The notes: a model not told the origin generated them from the letters alone. Positions 11,970 to 23,615 are shown, counted from the first letter of the stretch. The stretch is 64,000 bases of DNA from Maratus speciosus (GCA_963932465.1 OZ010786.1:592585038-592649037), one strand, 5' to 3'. Translations and numbers: made by a program.

Positions 11970-12178
11970 TTAACCCTTTCCGAAGTAAATCTGTTTGTGA
12001 AGCGATGAAATGAAGAACTGACACCAGAATTCAAAACGAATTTATTAGAAAATAAAAATTACTTATTTTCCCTTTTCTTAAAAGGAGAATTTTAATTAAA
12101 TATACTTGATGCCATTTGTAAGTTTTGGAATTAAAATTAGGTGTCTTTTTTTATGGACACCGCCCGCTGAAGGGTTAA
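11970..12178. mobile_element. TTAA MITE in a repeat with a known empty site
   Basis: TTAACCCTTTCCGAAG at the left and CCGCTGAAGGGTTAA at the right; palindrome arms GGTGTC/GACACC at 12140-12161. The flanks (AATCGAAAAAGGTATGTCA and AAACCAAAGATTACATT) match 7050-7095, where GTCAGTTAATAAACC has a single uninterrupted TTAA. Confidence 0.8.
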
Positions 12179-12309
12179 CAAACCAAAGATTACATTGAAA
12201 ATCATGTGGTATCCGAAAGCTTTTAGAATCGAAGATAGCAAACTCTTGCCTTAGCGGCACTCGGGTAAATTAGTTAAAGGGTTAAAATGTACGAAATTAA
12301 ATTACGTTT

Positions 12310-12461
12310 GCATAGCTGCCAACTCTTCCGCTTTTTCAGACCACAAAAATTTAATAGAAATTTTTGACTTATTTAATCGGCAGATTTCGGAGATTTAAAA
12401 AGGTAAAATTTACTATAAACTTTTTGTGGTCTGAAAAAGCGTAAGATGTTAGCAGCCATGC
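12310..12461. mobile_element. Fold-back MITE, CATAGCTGCCAAC ends
   Basis: Left arm CATAGCTGCCAAC…GCTTTTTCAGACCACAAA, right arm the inverse, ending GTTAGCAGCCATG. Related to 60741-60901. Confidence 0.75.
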
Positions 12462-12580
12462 GTTTGCGGCAAATTTCCTTCTTTTTTTTTTTTTTTTTTT
12501 TTTTCAACATTATAAAATTAAAATCTATTGAAAAATTCTGCTATAAATTTTGATTAAAATTTTTAAAATGTAAAAAAATA

Positions 12581-14109
12581 CGCTGCTCAAAACAATTAAA
12601 GGATATAGCAGTTTTAGGTGGATTTTGTAACTGGTAAACTGTTTAGCTGATTGATACATGGTCGACAGACATAGTAGGTTATATGAGAATAAATTACACA
12701 TGTTTGGCAGAAAAAAATGCATTTTATTGCGCATTTGTGTACTAAAGGAAAAAAACACAATTTGTGCATATGAGAAAAAAAGAATAAGAAAAGGTGTTTT
12801 CTTCAAAGAAAATCATTTTCAGTAGGGGGTATGGTTTCCACGGGCGGCCAGCAACGTTGAACACCTTTGAGGCATGGACTCAATGAGGCTATTAATGACG
12901 AGTTAGGGTATTCTGCCCCACTCTTCCAGAAGAGCTCTTTCCAGTTCTTGGAGAGTTTATGGGGGTTGTTGGCGGCCAGAAACTCGTCTTCCTAGAGCGT
13001 CCCAAACGTGCTCGATTGGATTCATGTCTGGAGAACACGTTGGCCATTCCATTCGAACGATTCCTTCCTCGAAAATGAAATCCTCCACCAGGTTTGCACG
13101 ATGTGGCCTGCAGTTATCGTCCATTAAAATGAAGTTATCTCCGATTGCTGCAGCGTAAGGGACTACAATAGGTCTGAGGATCTCATCCCTAAATCGGCGA
13201 CCAGTCAGAGCTCCATCTCGAATGATGTAGAGGTCAGTGCGCCCGGCAATGGAGATGCCACCATACACCAACACTCCTCCACCGCCAAATCTGACACTTT
13301 CGTGCACGAACGCAGGATTATTCCTACTGCCACGGTCCCTCCAGATGAAAATACGCCTATTATCCGGATGCACAGAAAAACGGGACTCGTCAGAAAACAG
13401 AATATTGCTCCATTCATTTCTCCTCCAGTTGACATGCTCGGTTGCCCACTCCCTGCGGTCGCGACGATGCCTTGATGTTAATCTAACACATACCATCGGT
13501 CGGCGAGCATACAGACCTACAGCATGGAGCCGGTTTTTGGACAGTCTCAGTTGAAATCATGGTGCCTGTAGCCGAGCGAAGGTGTTGGAGAAGAGTAGCG
13601 TTCATGGTTCGGTGTCTCCGAGCTGTTAACGCTAAATACCGATATTCATTGGGCATTGTTGCCCGTCTACGACCTTGCCCTTGTCTTCGGCCTGCACATC
13701 CACTCTCCAAAAAACGGTTCCAGATCCTGGAAATGACACTTTGTGACACTCCAATGGCTTGCGCTACTTCGGCTTGAGTTTGGCCCCCTTCTAACCTACC
13801 AACAATTCTCAAAGCTTCTGAATCTGTCAAATGACTTCGCTGAGACATCGTACTCATCGAAACAAAGCAATCACTGAATGCCGATCATCCTCGTCTTCAT
13901 TCTCTTTTATCCAGTTGAAAGTCAAATTTCATTCGCTGCCGCTGAAGCGACGTTTTTGACGTCGAACTCAAAATTTGCATACTCCACAGTTTGAAAACCA
14001 GACAAATTTGCATTTGTGATTCTCTTCTTCTATTTTCGGCAAAAAAGATTTCGTTTATATCTTTATTTTATATAAAACTTCAAATATCCTTTAATTGTTT
14101 TGAGCAGTG
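12581..14109 (-). mobile_element. Tc1-family transposon, 1529 bp, inactive
   Basis: Terminal repeats are CGCTGCTCAAAACAATTAAA and, inverted, CACTGCTCAAAACAATTAAA, extending to GGATAT, flanked by TA. Length and single-gene layout are those of an autonomous Tc1 element. The transposase is on the minus strand and broken. Confidence 0.9.
12819..13857 (-). pseudogene. Tc1-type DD34E transposase, one frameshift and two stops
   Basis: The start ATG at 13857 opens a helix-turn-helix N-terminus (residues ~10-60: LTDSEALRIVG, GVSQSVISRIWNRF). The catalytic part shows LFSDESRFSV, LMDDNCRPH and SPDMNPIEHVWD. Thirty-four residues separate the second Asp from the Glu, so the triad is DD34E and all three acidic residues survive. 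Damage: an extra base in a five-T run on the plus strand (13534-13538) shifts the frame between the HTH half and the catalytic half. Two in-frame TAA codons (12957-12959 and 12903-12905) replace expected Gln codons near the C-terminus. The frame then stays open to TGA at 12819. Restoring the frame gives about 345 codons, the usual Tc1 size. It would bind the terminal repeats and cut and paste the element. As it stands it should give no functional full-length protein. Confidence 0.9.
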
Positions 14110-15092
14110 TATGATGTGCATACTTCTTAACTAGCGATGAAGTTTACCTTAGAGTAGAAAAATACTTAAATAATACATGTCATTTATTTTGATAAACATT
14201 TAGTATAAATGTCTCATTATTTTTATCAGTCACTTTCCATCATTTTTCATCAGGCCATTGCTACTTATCCTTGGGAATTACTAATTACTCATCCATTGTA
14301 ATAACAAATAATGTGAATGGTGTAATGTGAATGGCTAAATTAGTAGATGCATTTCAAACAATGTACCAAAAATTTTAAAGAATACAACAAAATGATGTCA
14401 CGCTTGTTAAACGCGGTTAATACAATTAAATTCTTCAAAGATGGAAAAATATTACATCGACATTCAATAATGTTCAAAATATATACAATGTTGTAATTTA
14501 ATTTGCCTAATATGTGATTTGTTCTGGGGTTTCCCGGAGCAAAATTGTTTTCATTTCAATGACTTTCTATTGTTTCTTTTAGCATGATTACTTCTTAATA
14601 GGCGTATGAAAGCTATAATAATAAGCATGTACGTCATATTTCGCTAGATGTTATCATTCATCAAGTGTAAGTTATATTTCCACTTTCAAAACGCATAAAT
14701 ATTTATATTTTGCAAATGCGCTTAAAATTCTGATTATTCAGCTTTTGACAATGACATTCATTAAAATGTGTTATGAATTATAAGGATAGTTTAGTTATTC
14801 TTCTTGAATTAAAATTAATAAAACCATAAACAATTTTTATTATAATAGAAAAATTACGGTGGTTCTATTTAAAAGGAAATCGAATCTAATGTTAATTTTA
14901 TATTTATGTTACGTTAATTACTAAAATTAAACAACTATATATCTATACTATAAAGCAGAAAATATTATAAAGTGTAGCTGCAAACAATGCGGATGCCATA
15001 TTCACGGTAATTTTAACGCATTTATTTTAACTTTGAAACATCACAAAATTTTTAGTTCTACACTCTCGAATAAGTGGGGAGTGTTCTTTTCA
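14110..15092. other. Unassigned AT-rich stretch
   Basis: No gene or clear repeat ends. TCTATACTATAAAGCAGAAA at 14944 resembles the TCTATACTA starts of some Helitrons, without a matching 3' end. Confidence 0.35.
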
Positions 15093-15240
15093 GTGTTGCC
15101 ATATTAGGGGCTTTTTTAATTCAGATTATTTGACTGTCACCACTTTTTAAAAATAGTACAATTCGCTTATTTTTCGGAATTTTCAATCTGTTTTTTAAAT
15201 AGGTCGAATATTTATATTTAAAAAATCCCTGTTGTCTAGG
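15093..15240. mobile_element. Truncated GTTGCCA fold-back MITE
   Basis: Begins CAGTGTTGCCATATTAGGGG, then ATTCAGATTATTTGACTGTC and ACCACTTTTTAAAAATAG, as in 17347 and 50935. The mirrored half is missing. Confidence 0.55.
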
Positions 15241-15436
15241 CACTTCAGGCGTAGGTAGATTTCGAAGTTAAGTACTAAATTCACCAACAAAACTTAAATA
15301 AAGGTAAGAGATAAACCCAGTTTCTTCACTAAGAATGAGCTCTAGGGAGCTACACTTTTTGTGAAAATTATAATATACACGAATACACACACGCATGTAT
15401 ATGGAATAGTTTTAAAAATGGATACTGCAAATGCAG

Positions 15437-15575
15437 AAAATCTGAAAGTGTTCAAATATGTTAATATTTCCATAATCGGGTTTTTATCATGTTTTAATAT
15501 GTTTCTTCAAACTCACATGACGTTACATATTCACCTTTTGAGGTCCATTATATTACCAATATGACGCAATATATA
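15437..15575. repeat. Dispersed repeat, copy A
   Basis: Matches 42365-42512 closely: CCATAATCGGGTTTTTATCA, ATGACGTTACATATTCACC, CCAATATGACG. Function unknown. Confidence 0.8.
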
Positions 15576-16008
15576 TATAGTTTTTAATTCGTTAAACTAT
15601 TTATTTTATTTTATTTTCATGCGGAAATCTTGCTCTAGAAAACTTATGAAGTAATATTTAATTTGTTTTCAATTCGTCAAAATATTTATTTTATTTAATT
15701 TTTCACGTGAAAATCTTGCAATAGAAAAGTAATTGCTGTGGTGAGAAATTTATTGTTTGTTTTTAATTGTTAGACACTGCTATAACTAGAAATGTTTATT
15801 TTTTCCTGTCATTGTTGTGTAAGAGCTGATTTTATCAGAATCATGTTAAGACAGTATTCAAAATTTTGAACCCACCCCATTTCCACCCCCTTGTGCCGAT
15901 TTAGCCCATTTTCAATCCCAGCCGAGATATTAGCCATATCAATGTTTTTGGCGAGTTTGAAGACGATCCGTGCATAATTGCGGCTTTTATCGTGCGGACA
16001 AAATTTAG

Positions 16009-16044
<36 letters not shown>

Positions 16045-16801
16045 TATGCAACACTGGTTCATTTGAATGTAATTTGTTTGAAACATTTATCTCAATCTTC
16101 TGATTATTTTTCTTATTTTGAACTAATTTTTAAGCGTGAATATTTTTTTTATCTACGTGCGAACCAGTTACAGAAGATTAACCCGTTTGTACTTAAAATA
16201 ATGTAACTAATTTAGCTTTTGTTTCTTTCCGTGTATTACTATTTTATAAATAATTTGTCAAACAAAATTAAAATTTCACAATTAAATAGATAAATAATTA
16301 AAATAGGAATTTGAAAGATTTGTAATCGAATTACGCACTTAAATTCTGTAATAATCAGAATCACAAATGTTGCTATATACAATGCAATGTTTCGCGATAG
16401 ATCGCTGGGATGCGGCTAATAAGAAAGTAACAAAAGCTTTTCGCTGTATTTGGAAGACCATCTAACAAAATATACTAAATGTATACAAGAATGAAAAATC
16501 ATGCGTCAAGCATAGATTATGAAACACTTTCCAACACATTCAGAACAGTGTAACAAAACCTCATCATTTAAAAAGATGAAAGATGATGTCTAAGTAAACA
16601 ATTTTGAAAATGCAAAACACATTTAAAAACTCAATATCGTCAATTAATAGATAAAAAAGAATTGAAATGCCTGTAACACCATTAAAATACATTGCAAACG
16701 ATTTTCCTTCATAGATCATAATGTATCGGAATTCTCCCCTCGAACAGTGAGCTCACTTCATTTTTAATACCGAACATGCCACAGTAAATATCAATAACAT
16801 A
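15576..16801. other. Unassigned stretch with a (TACA)n tract
   Basis: (TACA)n runs at about 16010-16040, next to a segment (15890-16005) resembling a retroelement 3' tail. A third partial copy of the 28967/41772 repeat lies near 16663-16725. No gene is seen. Confidence 0.45.
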
Positions 16802-17568
16802 CAGGGTGTTTCACTACCAGACCGACAAACTTACAGAAGGTGTAGAGGGTACAGGGACGACTCGAAATCACATACCAATGCAGGGTCGAAAATGTAATCC
16901 TAACGAGATAGAAGTTTTGTTAAGGGTTAAATCATTATGATTAAAAATTAACATTTAAAGACCATAAGCTTAAAATATGCGATGGCTTTCCTATAAAGAT
17001 GTTACCCGAAGTTTCGTAACGTTGTCACTGCGTTGAATCTCGGATGTTTTAAAATACGCTATGCATCCGTCGGATGTTTGAAGTATCAACCAAGATAAAT
17101 CATTTCAAAACGCCCATCTGCCTCTGATAATCTGGAGAATAGACAAAAATGCAGGAATGAAGAGATTTCGAAAAACTTCGGGGAACTTCATTGTCAGGAA
17201 AATTATCACTTATTGTAAGCTTATGGTCTTAAAATGTCAGTTTGCTATCACGATCATTTAGCCCCAAACAACCCTCTATCTCGTTAGGATAGCATTTTCG
17301 ACCCTCCATTGCTATGAGATTTCCAGTTGTCTGTGTGTCCCCTATACAGTGTTGCCAGATTGGGGACATTTTTGTCCACAGATTGTTAACTGTCACCACT
17401 TTTTTAAAATAGAAATATTCGGCATATTTAAAAATAGATTAAAAATTCTGATAAATAATGCGATTATACTATTTCAAAAAAGTGGTTTCAGTCAAATAAT
17501 CTGAATTAAAGAAGAATAAAATTCCTACACCTCCTACAAGTTTGTTGGTCTGGTAGTGAAACATCCTG
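16802..17568. mobile_element. TA-flanked element with CAGGGTGTTTCACTACC ends
   Basis: The left end CAGGGTGTTTCACTACCAGA and the right end TCTGGTAGTGAAACATCCTG are inverted repeats extending through GACAAACTT/AAGTTTGT and AGGTGTAG/CTACACCT. Inner inverted arms continue (ATCTCGTTAGGAT / ATCCTAACGAGAT). A fold-back MITE is nested at 17347-17520. No transposase is visible. Confidence 0.75.
17347..17520. mobile_element. GTTGCCA fold-back MITE nested in a TA element
   Basis: CAGTGTTGCCAGATTGGGGA at the left; arms TGTCACCACTTTTTTAAAAT and its mirror TTCAAAAAAGTGGTTTCAG. It interrupts the right arm of its host. Confidence 0.6.
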
Positions 17569-18211
17569 TATATCAATTACATGGCAATCCGAATACATTT
17601 ATGCGCGTTAGAGCTATGACAGCTCGACGGACAAAGAAACTGAATTAATGAAAAAATTTCGATACTTTTCCAGAATAGGGACCTTGGCATTTAAAAAAAA
17701 AAAATTGACGCAATTCGCAATTCAAAAAGGGAAATTTGTTGCCAAACTATAAAAAGAGTTTTGAAAACAAGCCTCGTGACTTTTTATGCTTGTTTATATA
17801 TGAAGAGCTCAGATGATAAAGGTGGTATGGGAACAAATAATATTAGTTTATCATATGAATGAAAATAGTCAATGGTCCTCTAACATCAGTTAAACTACTA
17901 TTTGAAAAAAGCCAATTCCCGCAGATATTTTAATTGATAAAGGCGACATTTGACAAGAAATGCAAATAAAGATTTGAAAGTTTGCAGCTTTTGTTCTCAA
18001 AATGATGATTATTGTCAGGCCAGCACTGTCAGGTATTCCGCGTAATTCAGGGCACGAAATGCGCTGGACATCACTAATTTATTACAGTTTATTTCGATAT
18101 CTTTAATCACAGATGGTTGTGCCATTAGATAAGGCGAATAAATTTACTTTAAAATACTGGTATCCCTAGAATTTGGAGATCTGATTTACACGGGACATTA
18201 GATATTTAAAA

Positions 18212-18242
<31 letters not shown>

Positions 18243-18468
18243 TATGATGGGTTTTTTATATACGATTTAGATATGTTTGTATATAAAAATGGATATATTG
18301 CTTTCTATGTTAAATAAATGTTATATATACTGAAAAAATTGCTTGTGTATATCAAACAATGAATAAGTTACATGAAAATAGGCATTAGAAATTTTTCCAT
18401 TTCTCTATTGCAAATCATATAATGCTAGAATATAATGCTAGTACCTTTGATATTGCAAACATAGGTCA
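17569..18468. other. Unassigned stretch; (TA)n at about 18215
   Basis: A short (TA)n microsatellite is the only structure noted. No coding signal. Confidence 0.4.
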
Positions 18469-18813
18469 TTAACCCACTCGCTGCACAACCTGGGATTTCC
18501 TCAGGTAACGTAAAAGTAGCAAAATTTGCGCAACACGATATTTCCTCGGGGATTCATTTTTTCACTGGCGAATACTTTTTAATTCAACTCGGACCTCTTT
18601 TAAAATACAAAAAAAAAAAAAAAAAAGAAATACATATAGACTTTAACAGCATCTGCAAGAAAACACACTGCAAAATTGATTTTCTTAAAATAGTGTTGCG
18701 AGAATATAAAAATAGTCTCCAGTGACAGTCCTGATTTAGCCTGATTTAGCGCAATTTTTGAACCGATTTTCATTAAAAAAAAGAAAAAAAAAACAACGCA
18801 GCGAGAGTGTTAA
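18469..18813. mobile_element. TTAA element, CTCGCTGC ends
   Basis: TTAACCCACTCGCTGC at the left and GCAGCGAGAGTGTTAA at the right. An imperfect palindrome ACCTG…CAGGT (18488-18506) lies 15 bp inside the left TTAA. Related ends at 34842-35077. Confidence 0.75.
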
Positions 18814-19028
18814 TAAACAAATGTTAATGTGACAATGTAATAACACAATGTTAATAAACATTGCATTTGGGTCATTCTCTGAAAAGTGGCTGTTTTATAT
18901 TTAAAAAAAAATGTGGCCCAATAAAATTGCCTCAAAAATCTCAAAATTTAGCCTACAAGTACCTTATTGCTATATTTATCAAAGAATAATATGAACCAAA
19001 CATTATCTCATAGTTCTTCTGATATTTT

Positions 19029-19909
19029 AATTTCAAAGAACTCCCATTGCTAAAATGTTCAAATAAGTGATTGGCACCGGAATTAAAAAAAAAAAAAATA
19101 TTTATAAATATGAAAAACGCTAGATTTCACATACATGCTTAAAAAAATAACTTTTAAGCTGCTTTTCTTATGCTTTTCAAATTCTTTATAAGTCTTACCT
19201 TTTTGTGGTGCTTTAATTTCACTATCATGGTCTCCTTATATAACCTTTTCTCATCGAGTTACCAGACTGGGCGGCGCCGTCCTTTTTTCCCCTTGTTCCC
19301 CTATACATTTTGTGCTTTTTTCTGTCCTGTTAGTCTGAACTCTCCTCAATGATGTTTTTCATTATTGTATTTTCCTATCTTTTGTGCATTTTCTTATAAA
19401 CTTTAATCTCTTTTTTCTGTAAATATGTAAATATTTCATTTTTTATAAACTATCGTATCATACTTTGTTATAATTGTGTTAAACTAATGTATGTTCTCTG
19501 AATTGAGCCTTTTTTTTACGGGGCTTCCTTTGGTAGCTTTTTCGCCTGTCCTGGACATTTGTGGATCATATGGAACTTTTTTTTTCTCTACTATTTATAC
19601 TAACAATTTTTTCTATTAAAAATTGTCTTTCTTTTTACTTTTTTACTCTCTATTTTTCGTGGCTACTAGCCGCGTTTAAACGCTCTTTTTTCTAAGGCTC
19701 CCATTGCATTGAAACACGATTTACTCTTAGCTTGGATGTAAAGTTGCCACGCAACTAGGGAATCCATACACCAGCTCTATTTTTCCATTGTTCCATTTCA
19801 CATACATGTTAAATAGATAAAAGTTTATATAAAGTCTGGTGCTATTGTTGCGCTTGGGAATTACAATTAAGTGGTTTCATATGCATACCACCGCCCTTGA
19901 AAGGGTTAA
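19029..19909. mobile_element. TTAA MITE split by a 657-bp insertion
   Basis: The left half (GAACTCCCATTGCTAAAATG) follows the 2752 family. The right end is ACCACCGCCCTTGAAAGGG then TTAA, with palindrome arms GTGGT/ACCAC (19871-19891). Confidence 0.6.
19138..19794. mobile_element. Retrotransposed insertion of unknown family
   Basis: Flanked by identical 14-bp copies of ATTTCACATACATG (19124-19137 and 19795-19808), the size expected for target-primed reverse transcription. The interior is T-rich on the plus strand with no long frame; no tRNA-type boxes or family motif recognised. Confidence 0.65.
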
Positions 19910-20041
19910 AAAATAAACGAAATTATAATTAGAAGTCATACTGTCAATAAATAATATATATATATATATATTTTTACTCTATGTCAATTGAAAAAAAAAA
20001 ATAAAGATAAAGCATTAAGATTTAGAAGAGCTAATGTTTAT

Positions 20042-20248
20042 TTAACCCTAGAACTACTGGAAATTTTACTCAAGTTTTATAAAAACATTCTACACCAGAA
20101 TTTTTACTTAAAACTATTTAATTTGTTTATTTAACTTATTATTGTCTGATTTATACATTTAGTTTGTTTTGAAGAAATTTCTGGTTTGAATAAATATTTT
20201 GAATGTACAGGTCGGGTCCAATGGACCCGTCTGGTAGACGGAAGGTTA
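20042..20248. mobile_element. piggyBac-derived MITE, copy 2 (207 bp)
   Basis: TTAACCCTAGAACTACTGG at the left and GGTAGACGGAAGGTTAA at the right; palindrome at 20214-20228. Its right 38 bp, reversed, are identical to the start of the intact piggyBac. Confidence 0.9.
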
Positions 20249-20467
20249 AATTTGTACATTTTTTAAAACTTCTCCCTGTAAAATAATAAAAATTAAAAAT
20301 GTATTATCTTTACTTACGGTAATTAAAAGTTTTATGAGTTTTTTAATGTGTATTTTATTGCATTAGATTTTCTTATTTTACTGTTTAGTACATATATAAA
20401 TGGATTCAGATCAATCCCTCACAATTTAAATCATTCCCCCGTATTAAAATTGTGAAGGAATGATTGT

Positions 20468-21069
20468 GAGGGAATGACGAAATATTTCTGAAAACCATGT
20501 TATACAAAAGTTATAAGTCTTAGGTATATTTTCAGTTACTAAATATCTTTTGAAATTAATTATCTATATATTTCTAATAATATAACAACATTTTTATGTT
20601 GTTATATTATTAGAAATGTGTTTATTGTGTGTGACATTTCATTAGTTTTTATTAAATTTATAATAGATGAGGGAATGACGCGTAATAAAAATACTTGCAT
20701 TGATCTAGTACTTCAAAGCCATATACTAACTATTCAAGAACGTTTTTGAGCAAACAGCAAGATGGATACTTCACTTTACTCTTGTACAAACTATCCTAGA
20801 CATATATAAATCATGTGCTGCTTTCTACTAAGTAAATAATGGCAATTTTATAGTTATGTGAGGGAATGACGACAAATTCTAGGGACATCATTAAAAATTG
20901 TCCTAATTCATTCATTATATAAAATATAAATATAATTATAATGGCTAAATATGTATTTAAGTGTGTTTAATGGATTGAGAAAAAAAATAATTATAAATAT
21001 ACGTGCTGCAATGACAGAGAAAGCATTTTCTTTTCTACATATGTGAATGAGGACGTAGCGAGGGAATGG
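20468..21069 (+). other. Four GAGGGAATGACG motifs about 200 bp apart
   Basis: The motif starts at 20468, 20669 and 20860, with a shortened form (GAGGGAATGG) at 21060; the spacings are 201, 191 and 200. Sequences between motifs are not alike. Inverse forms (CCCTCACAATTTAAATCATT) lie just upstream at about 20415. Confidence 0.6.
20570..20617. repeat. Perfect 22-bp stem, 4-nt loop hairpin
   Basis: The arm 20570-20591 (ending ATATAACAACAT) is exactly mirrored at 20596-20617 around TTTT. It could be a small-RNA precursor, a cruciform or a MITE remnant. Confidence 0.9.
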
Positions 21070-21256
21070 TATTTGCATTAAAAATACATTAAATTTATCA
21101 AATTTCAATTTCAATAAGCAAATAAATGCAGTTTACATGTATAACTGATTAATATTGATAGTTTAAATAACTTTTTCTTTTTGTAAATTTAAAAAAGGTC
21201 TTCAAGACCCCTGGGACATAAAACTGCCACTTTTCTGAGAGTGACTCTAATATCAT

Positions 21257-22250
21257 AGATGCCAGCATTTCTTAATTATTCCGAAGTGTGATCCAAGACA
21301 GACAAATTGAAAACCAGAAAGTGTTTATAAGAAAATATGTCTTCCCTTAAGGGTTCTCAGGGCTCTTAAAGTTTCCAAATTTTTGAAATTTAAATGCTTT
21401 TTTAAATGTTCAACAGCTATATTTTCTGAACATTTTGGTACAATTGTTTCCTTGAAATTCCCATTTGAAAAGAAGTTATGGCTTTTAGAATTGTACATGC
21501 TCAATACCTGAAGCAGCGTTTCCGAAACTTTTAAATGATTTTTCTCCAAATGACGTTTTAGGGCATAACGCATAGGATATCTCAAAAACTTCTGAATATT
21601 ATTTCATTACAATTTTAAAACATATGTTTCATGTTAGTCTATATAAACTGGAGCCAAAATGTCATTTTTTAGTTCCAAAAAATATTTCTTTAGGTGATTA
21701 TGCTGTTGGAATTTTCAAAATTTTGAATTAGCTAAATACAACTTTCTATTAAATATATTAAAATGCTTTAAAATCAAATTTATTTAGATTCAAAGTAATT
21801 ATTACAATCTGAAGTATAAATAGGCACCGAAATTTTCATTCTAGTTGTAATATTTATTTTTCTATCCTACGAATAAACTGTTATACTAATTTTCTGCTCG
21901 TGAAATGCCTGACAGTTTCAAGACCCCTGTGAATGCTAATTCTGCATCTTGCAATGTTTTAAATACTTGAAATGAAAAAAAAAAAAAAAAAAAAAAAAAA
22001 AACTAATATCTTTCATCTCAATAAAAATTGTGTTTTAAAATCATATGCATTTTAAAATATTAAATGTTGATTTTTTTTTTTCATTTTTTCCAATCTTAAG
22101 AGCCTTGAGAACATGAAAGTCTTAAGAGTCTTCTTAACATGGTACTTATTAGATTTCAATTTAATGTCGTTTATTATATAAAATTTCCTGTTGAATGCAT
22201 GTTTGCCCTGGATCAGACTCCAGAATAATTAAGAGATGTTGGCATCTACG
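21257..22250. mobile_element. ~1-kb element with 45-bp inverted ends
   Basis: The left arm (ATAGATGCCAGCATTTC, TTAATTATTCCGAAG) is mirrored at 22203-22250 (CTCCAGAATAATTAA, GAGATGTTGGCATCTA). Outer duplication and family are unknown. A minus-strand open frame (21325-21585) includes ALKRHLEKNH, like the His half of a C2H2 or BED finger, but the Cys pair is absent. Confidence 0.6.
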
Positions 22251-22264
22251 CATAATGTACACTA

Positions 22265-22822
22265 CAGGGTTATTCTAAATGATGGACCCATTTTCAAAAA
22301 ATTGTATTGATTAATGTACACATCCAAAATGAAGAATCTTTATGCCAATGTAAAGAGAAAGTTTCAAAGTTTTTAAAGACATTATAAATGTTTAATGTGT
22401 ACACCGTTAATACCGAATTTGGTACGAAATGACCGCTGCACTGCAATTTGCGACTCAGTTCTTCCAAACTCAAGAACGCAGAAAACCTTGTGCTCCACAG
22501 TAGCCATCTCATTTTCAACTGACAGTGAAACGAAATCGCGGCCTATTAACGCGCGACCTCTACCGGCCGCTGTTGAATCACCACCGCTTTGAAAACCATG
22601 CACTCAGTTACAATAGTTTCGCTTTCTCGTGCGTAGTACGAGTTTGGCTATCGCGTAGATGTTTGCCGTGCATCAAACGGCGGACACATTGAACATTTAT
22701 AATGTCTTAAAAAGAAACTTTAATACTTCCTCTTTTCATTGGTATAAAGATTGTTCATTTTGGATTTGTACTTTAATAAATACAATTTTTTGAAAATATG
22801 TCCATCATTTAGAATAACCCTG
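22265..22822 (-). mobile_element. Tc1/mariner-superfamily deletion derivative
   Basis: The ends CAGGGTTATTCTAAATGATG are inverted over about 130 bp (through TTGTATTGATTAA, ACACATCCAAAATGAA and ATAAATGTT) and flanked by TA. The interior keeps only the first ~41 codons of a transposase-like frame. Confidence 0.8.
22382..22507 (-). pseudogene. N-terminal HTH (DUF4817-like) transposase fragment
   Basis: From the ATG at 22507 the frame reads MATVEHKVFCVLEFGRTESQ then IAVQRSFRTKFGI, after which it runs into the terminal repeat and stops. The pattern VFCVLEF-x-RTES-x-IAVQR-x-FR-x-KFG is what I know as the N-terminal helix-turn-helix of insect and spider transposon proteins annotated DUF4817, usually joined to a Tc3/mariner-type catalytic core, which is missing here. 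In a full protein this part would bind the element's inverted ends. It is a leftover of the autonomous parent, not a working gene. The frame extends upstream to 22603 without a better start. Confidence 0.7.
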
Positions 22823-23324
22823 TATATAACAGCCTGTTCATTTCGAGAAAAAACCGCCGAGAAAAGTGTAGCCGATCCGGTTTTAACCACATGGTTTAGC
22901 ACAAACCCTGTTCAAATTAGCATCGAATAAGCCAATTTTTAATCTGTCCACATGATCAGATTTTTGGTTCAGAGTTTGCACGATTGCTCAGAATTTACTT
23001 CGGCAAGGAATCAGAGTTCTCTGGCGATTGACTTTATACATTAAATGCAGATGAGCTTGCATTATAGATCTCAAATGCCTCGTTGATAATACACTCATGT
23101 CTAAAAATTAAGAGGCTGTGATTAGAAGCTTTCGATTTTACAAGATTTGTCCAATATCTACATAAATTCTTTACGAATGTTCCTTCAATTTCTGGGATGT
23201 AATGAAAGCGTGTATAATACGAAAGCCTCTGGTCACAGGCCCTTAAATTTTGGACACCAGTATTTGTACAACAACCACGTAAGTAAAATATTTATTCTGT
23301 GATTCCAGCAATTGTTAGCCGATA
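22823..23324. other. Unassigned stretch
   Basis: No coding frame, repeat ends or RNA motif seen. Confidence 0.4.
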
Positions 23325-23582
23325 TTAACCCTTCGCATTCGAGAGGTGATTTTCACTGACCGCTAGTGTCTCGCGTAAGTGGTTGCTCCAATTTCTCTGG
23401 ACAGCAGTATTTTAAACTAATTTTCTTCTAATTATCTGATGGCCGAATGATCTGTGATAAAAGATGCAGAAATAAACTGTAAGATATTAGTGGTGTCGAA
23501 AGCATTTGGCGCCCCGATTTACGAGAGATACCTGACAACACTTGTGGTGAGTGAGTGTCACATCTCGAGCACGAAGAGTTAA
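23325..23582. mobile_element. TTAA MITE, CTTCG…TCGAGA ends
   Basis: TTAACCCTTCGCATTCGAGA at the left; the right end reversed is TTAACTCTTCGTGCTCGAGA. A short palindrome GTGATTTTCAC lies inside the left end. Confidence 0.75.
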
Positions 23583-23615
23583 ATAAAACCATCAATATTA
23601 ATATAACTGTGCGAA

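Noticed and set aside
13237..13554. Plus-strand open frames over the Tc1 element (13237-13554, 13559-13777)
   Set aside because: Antisense shadows of the minus-strand transposase.
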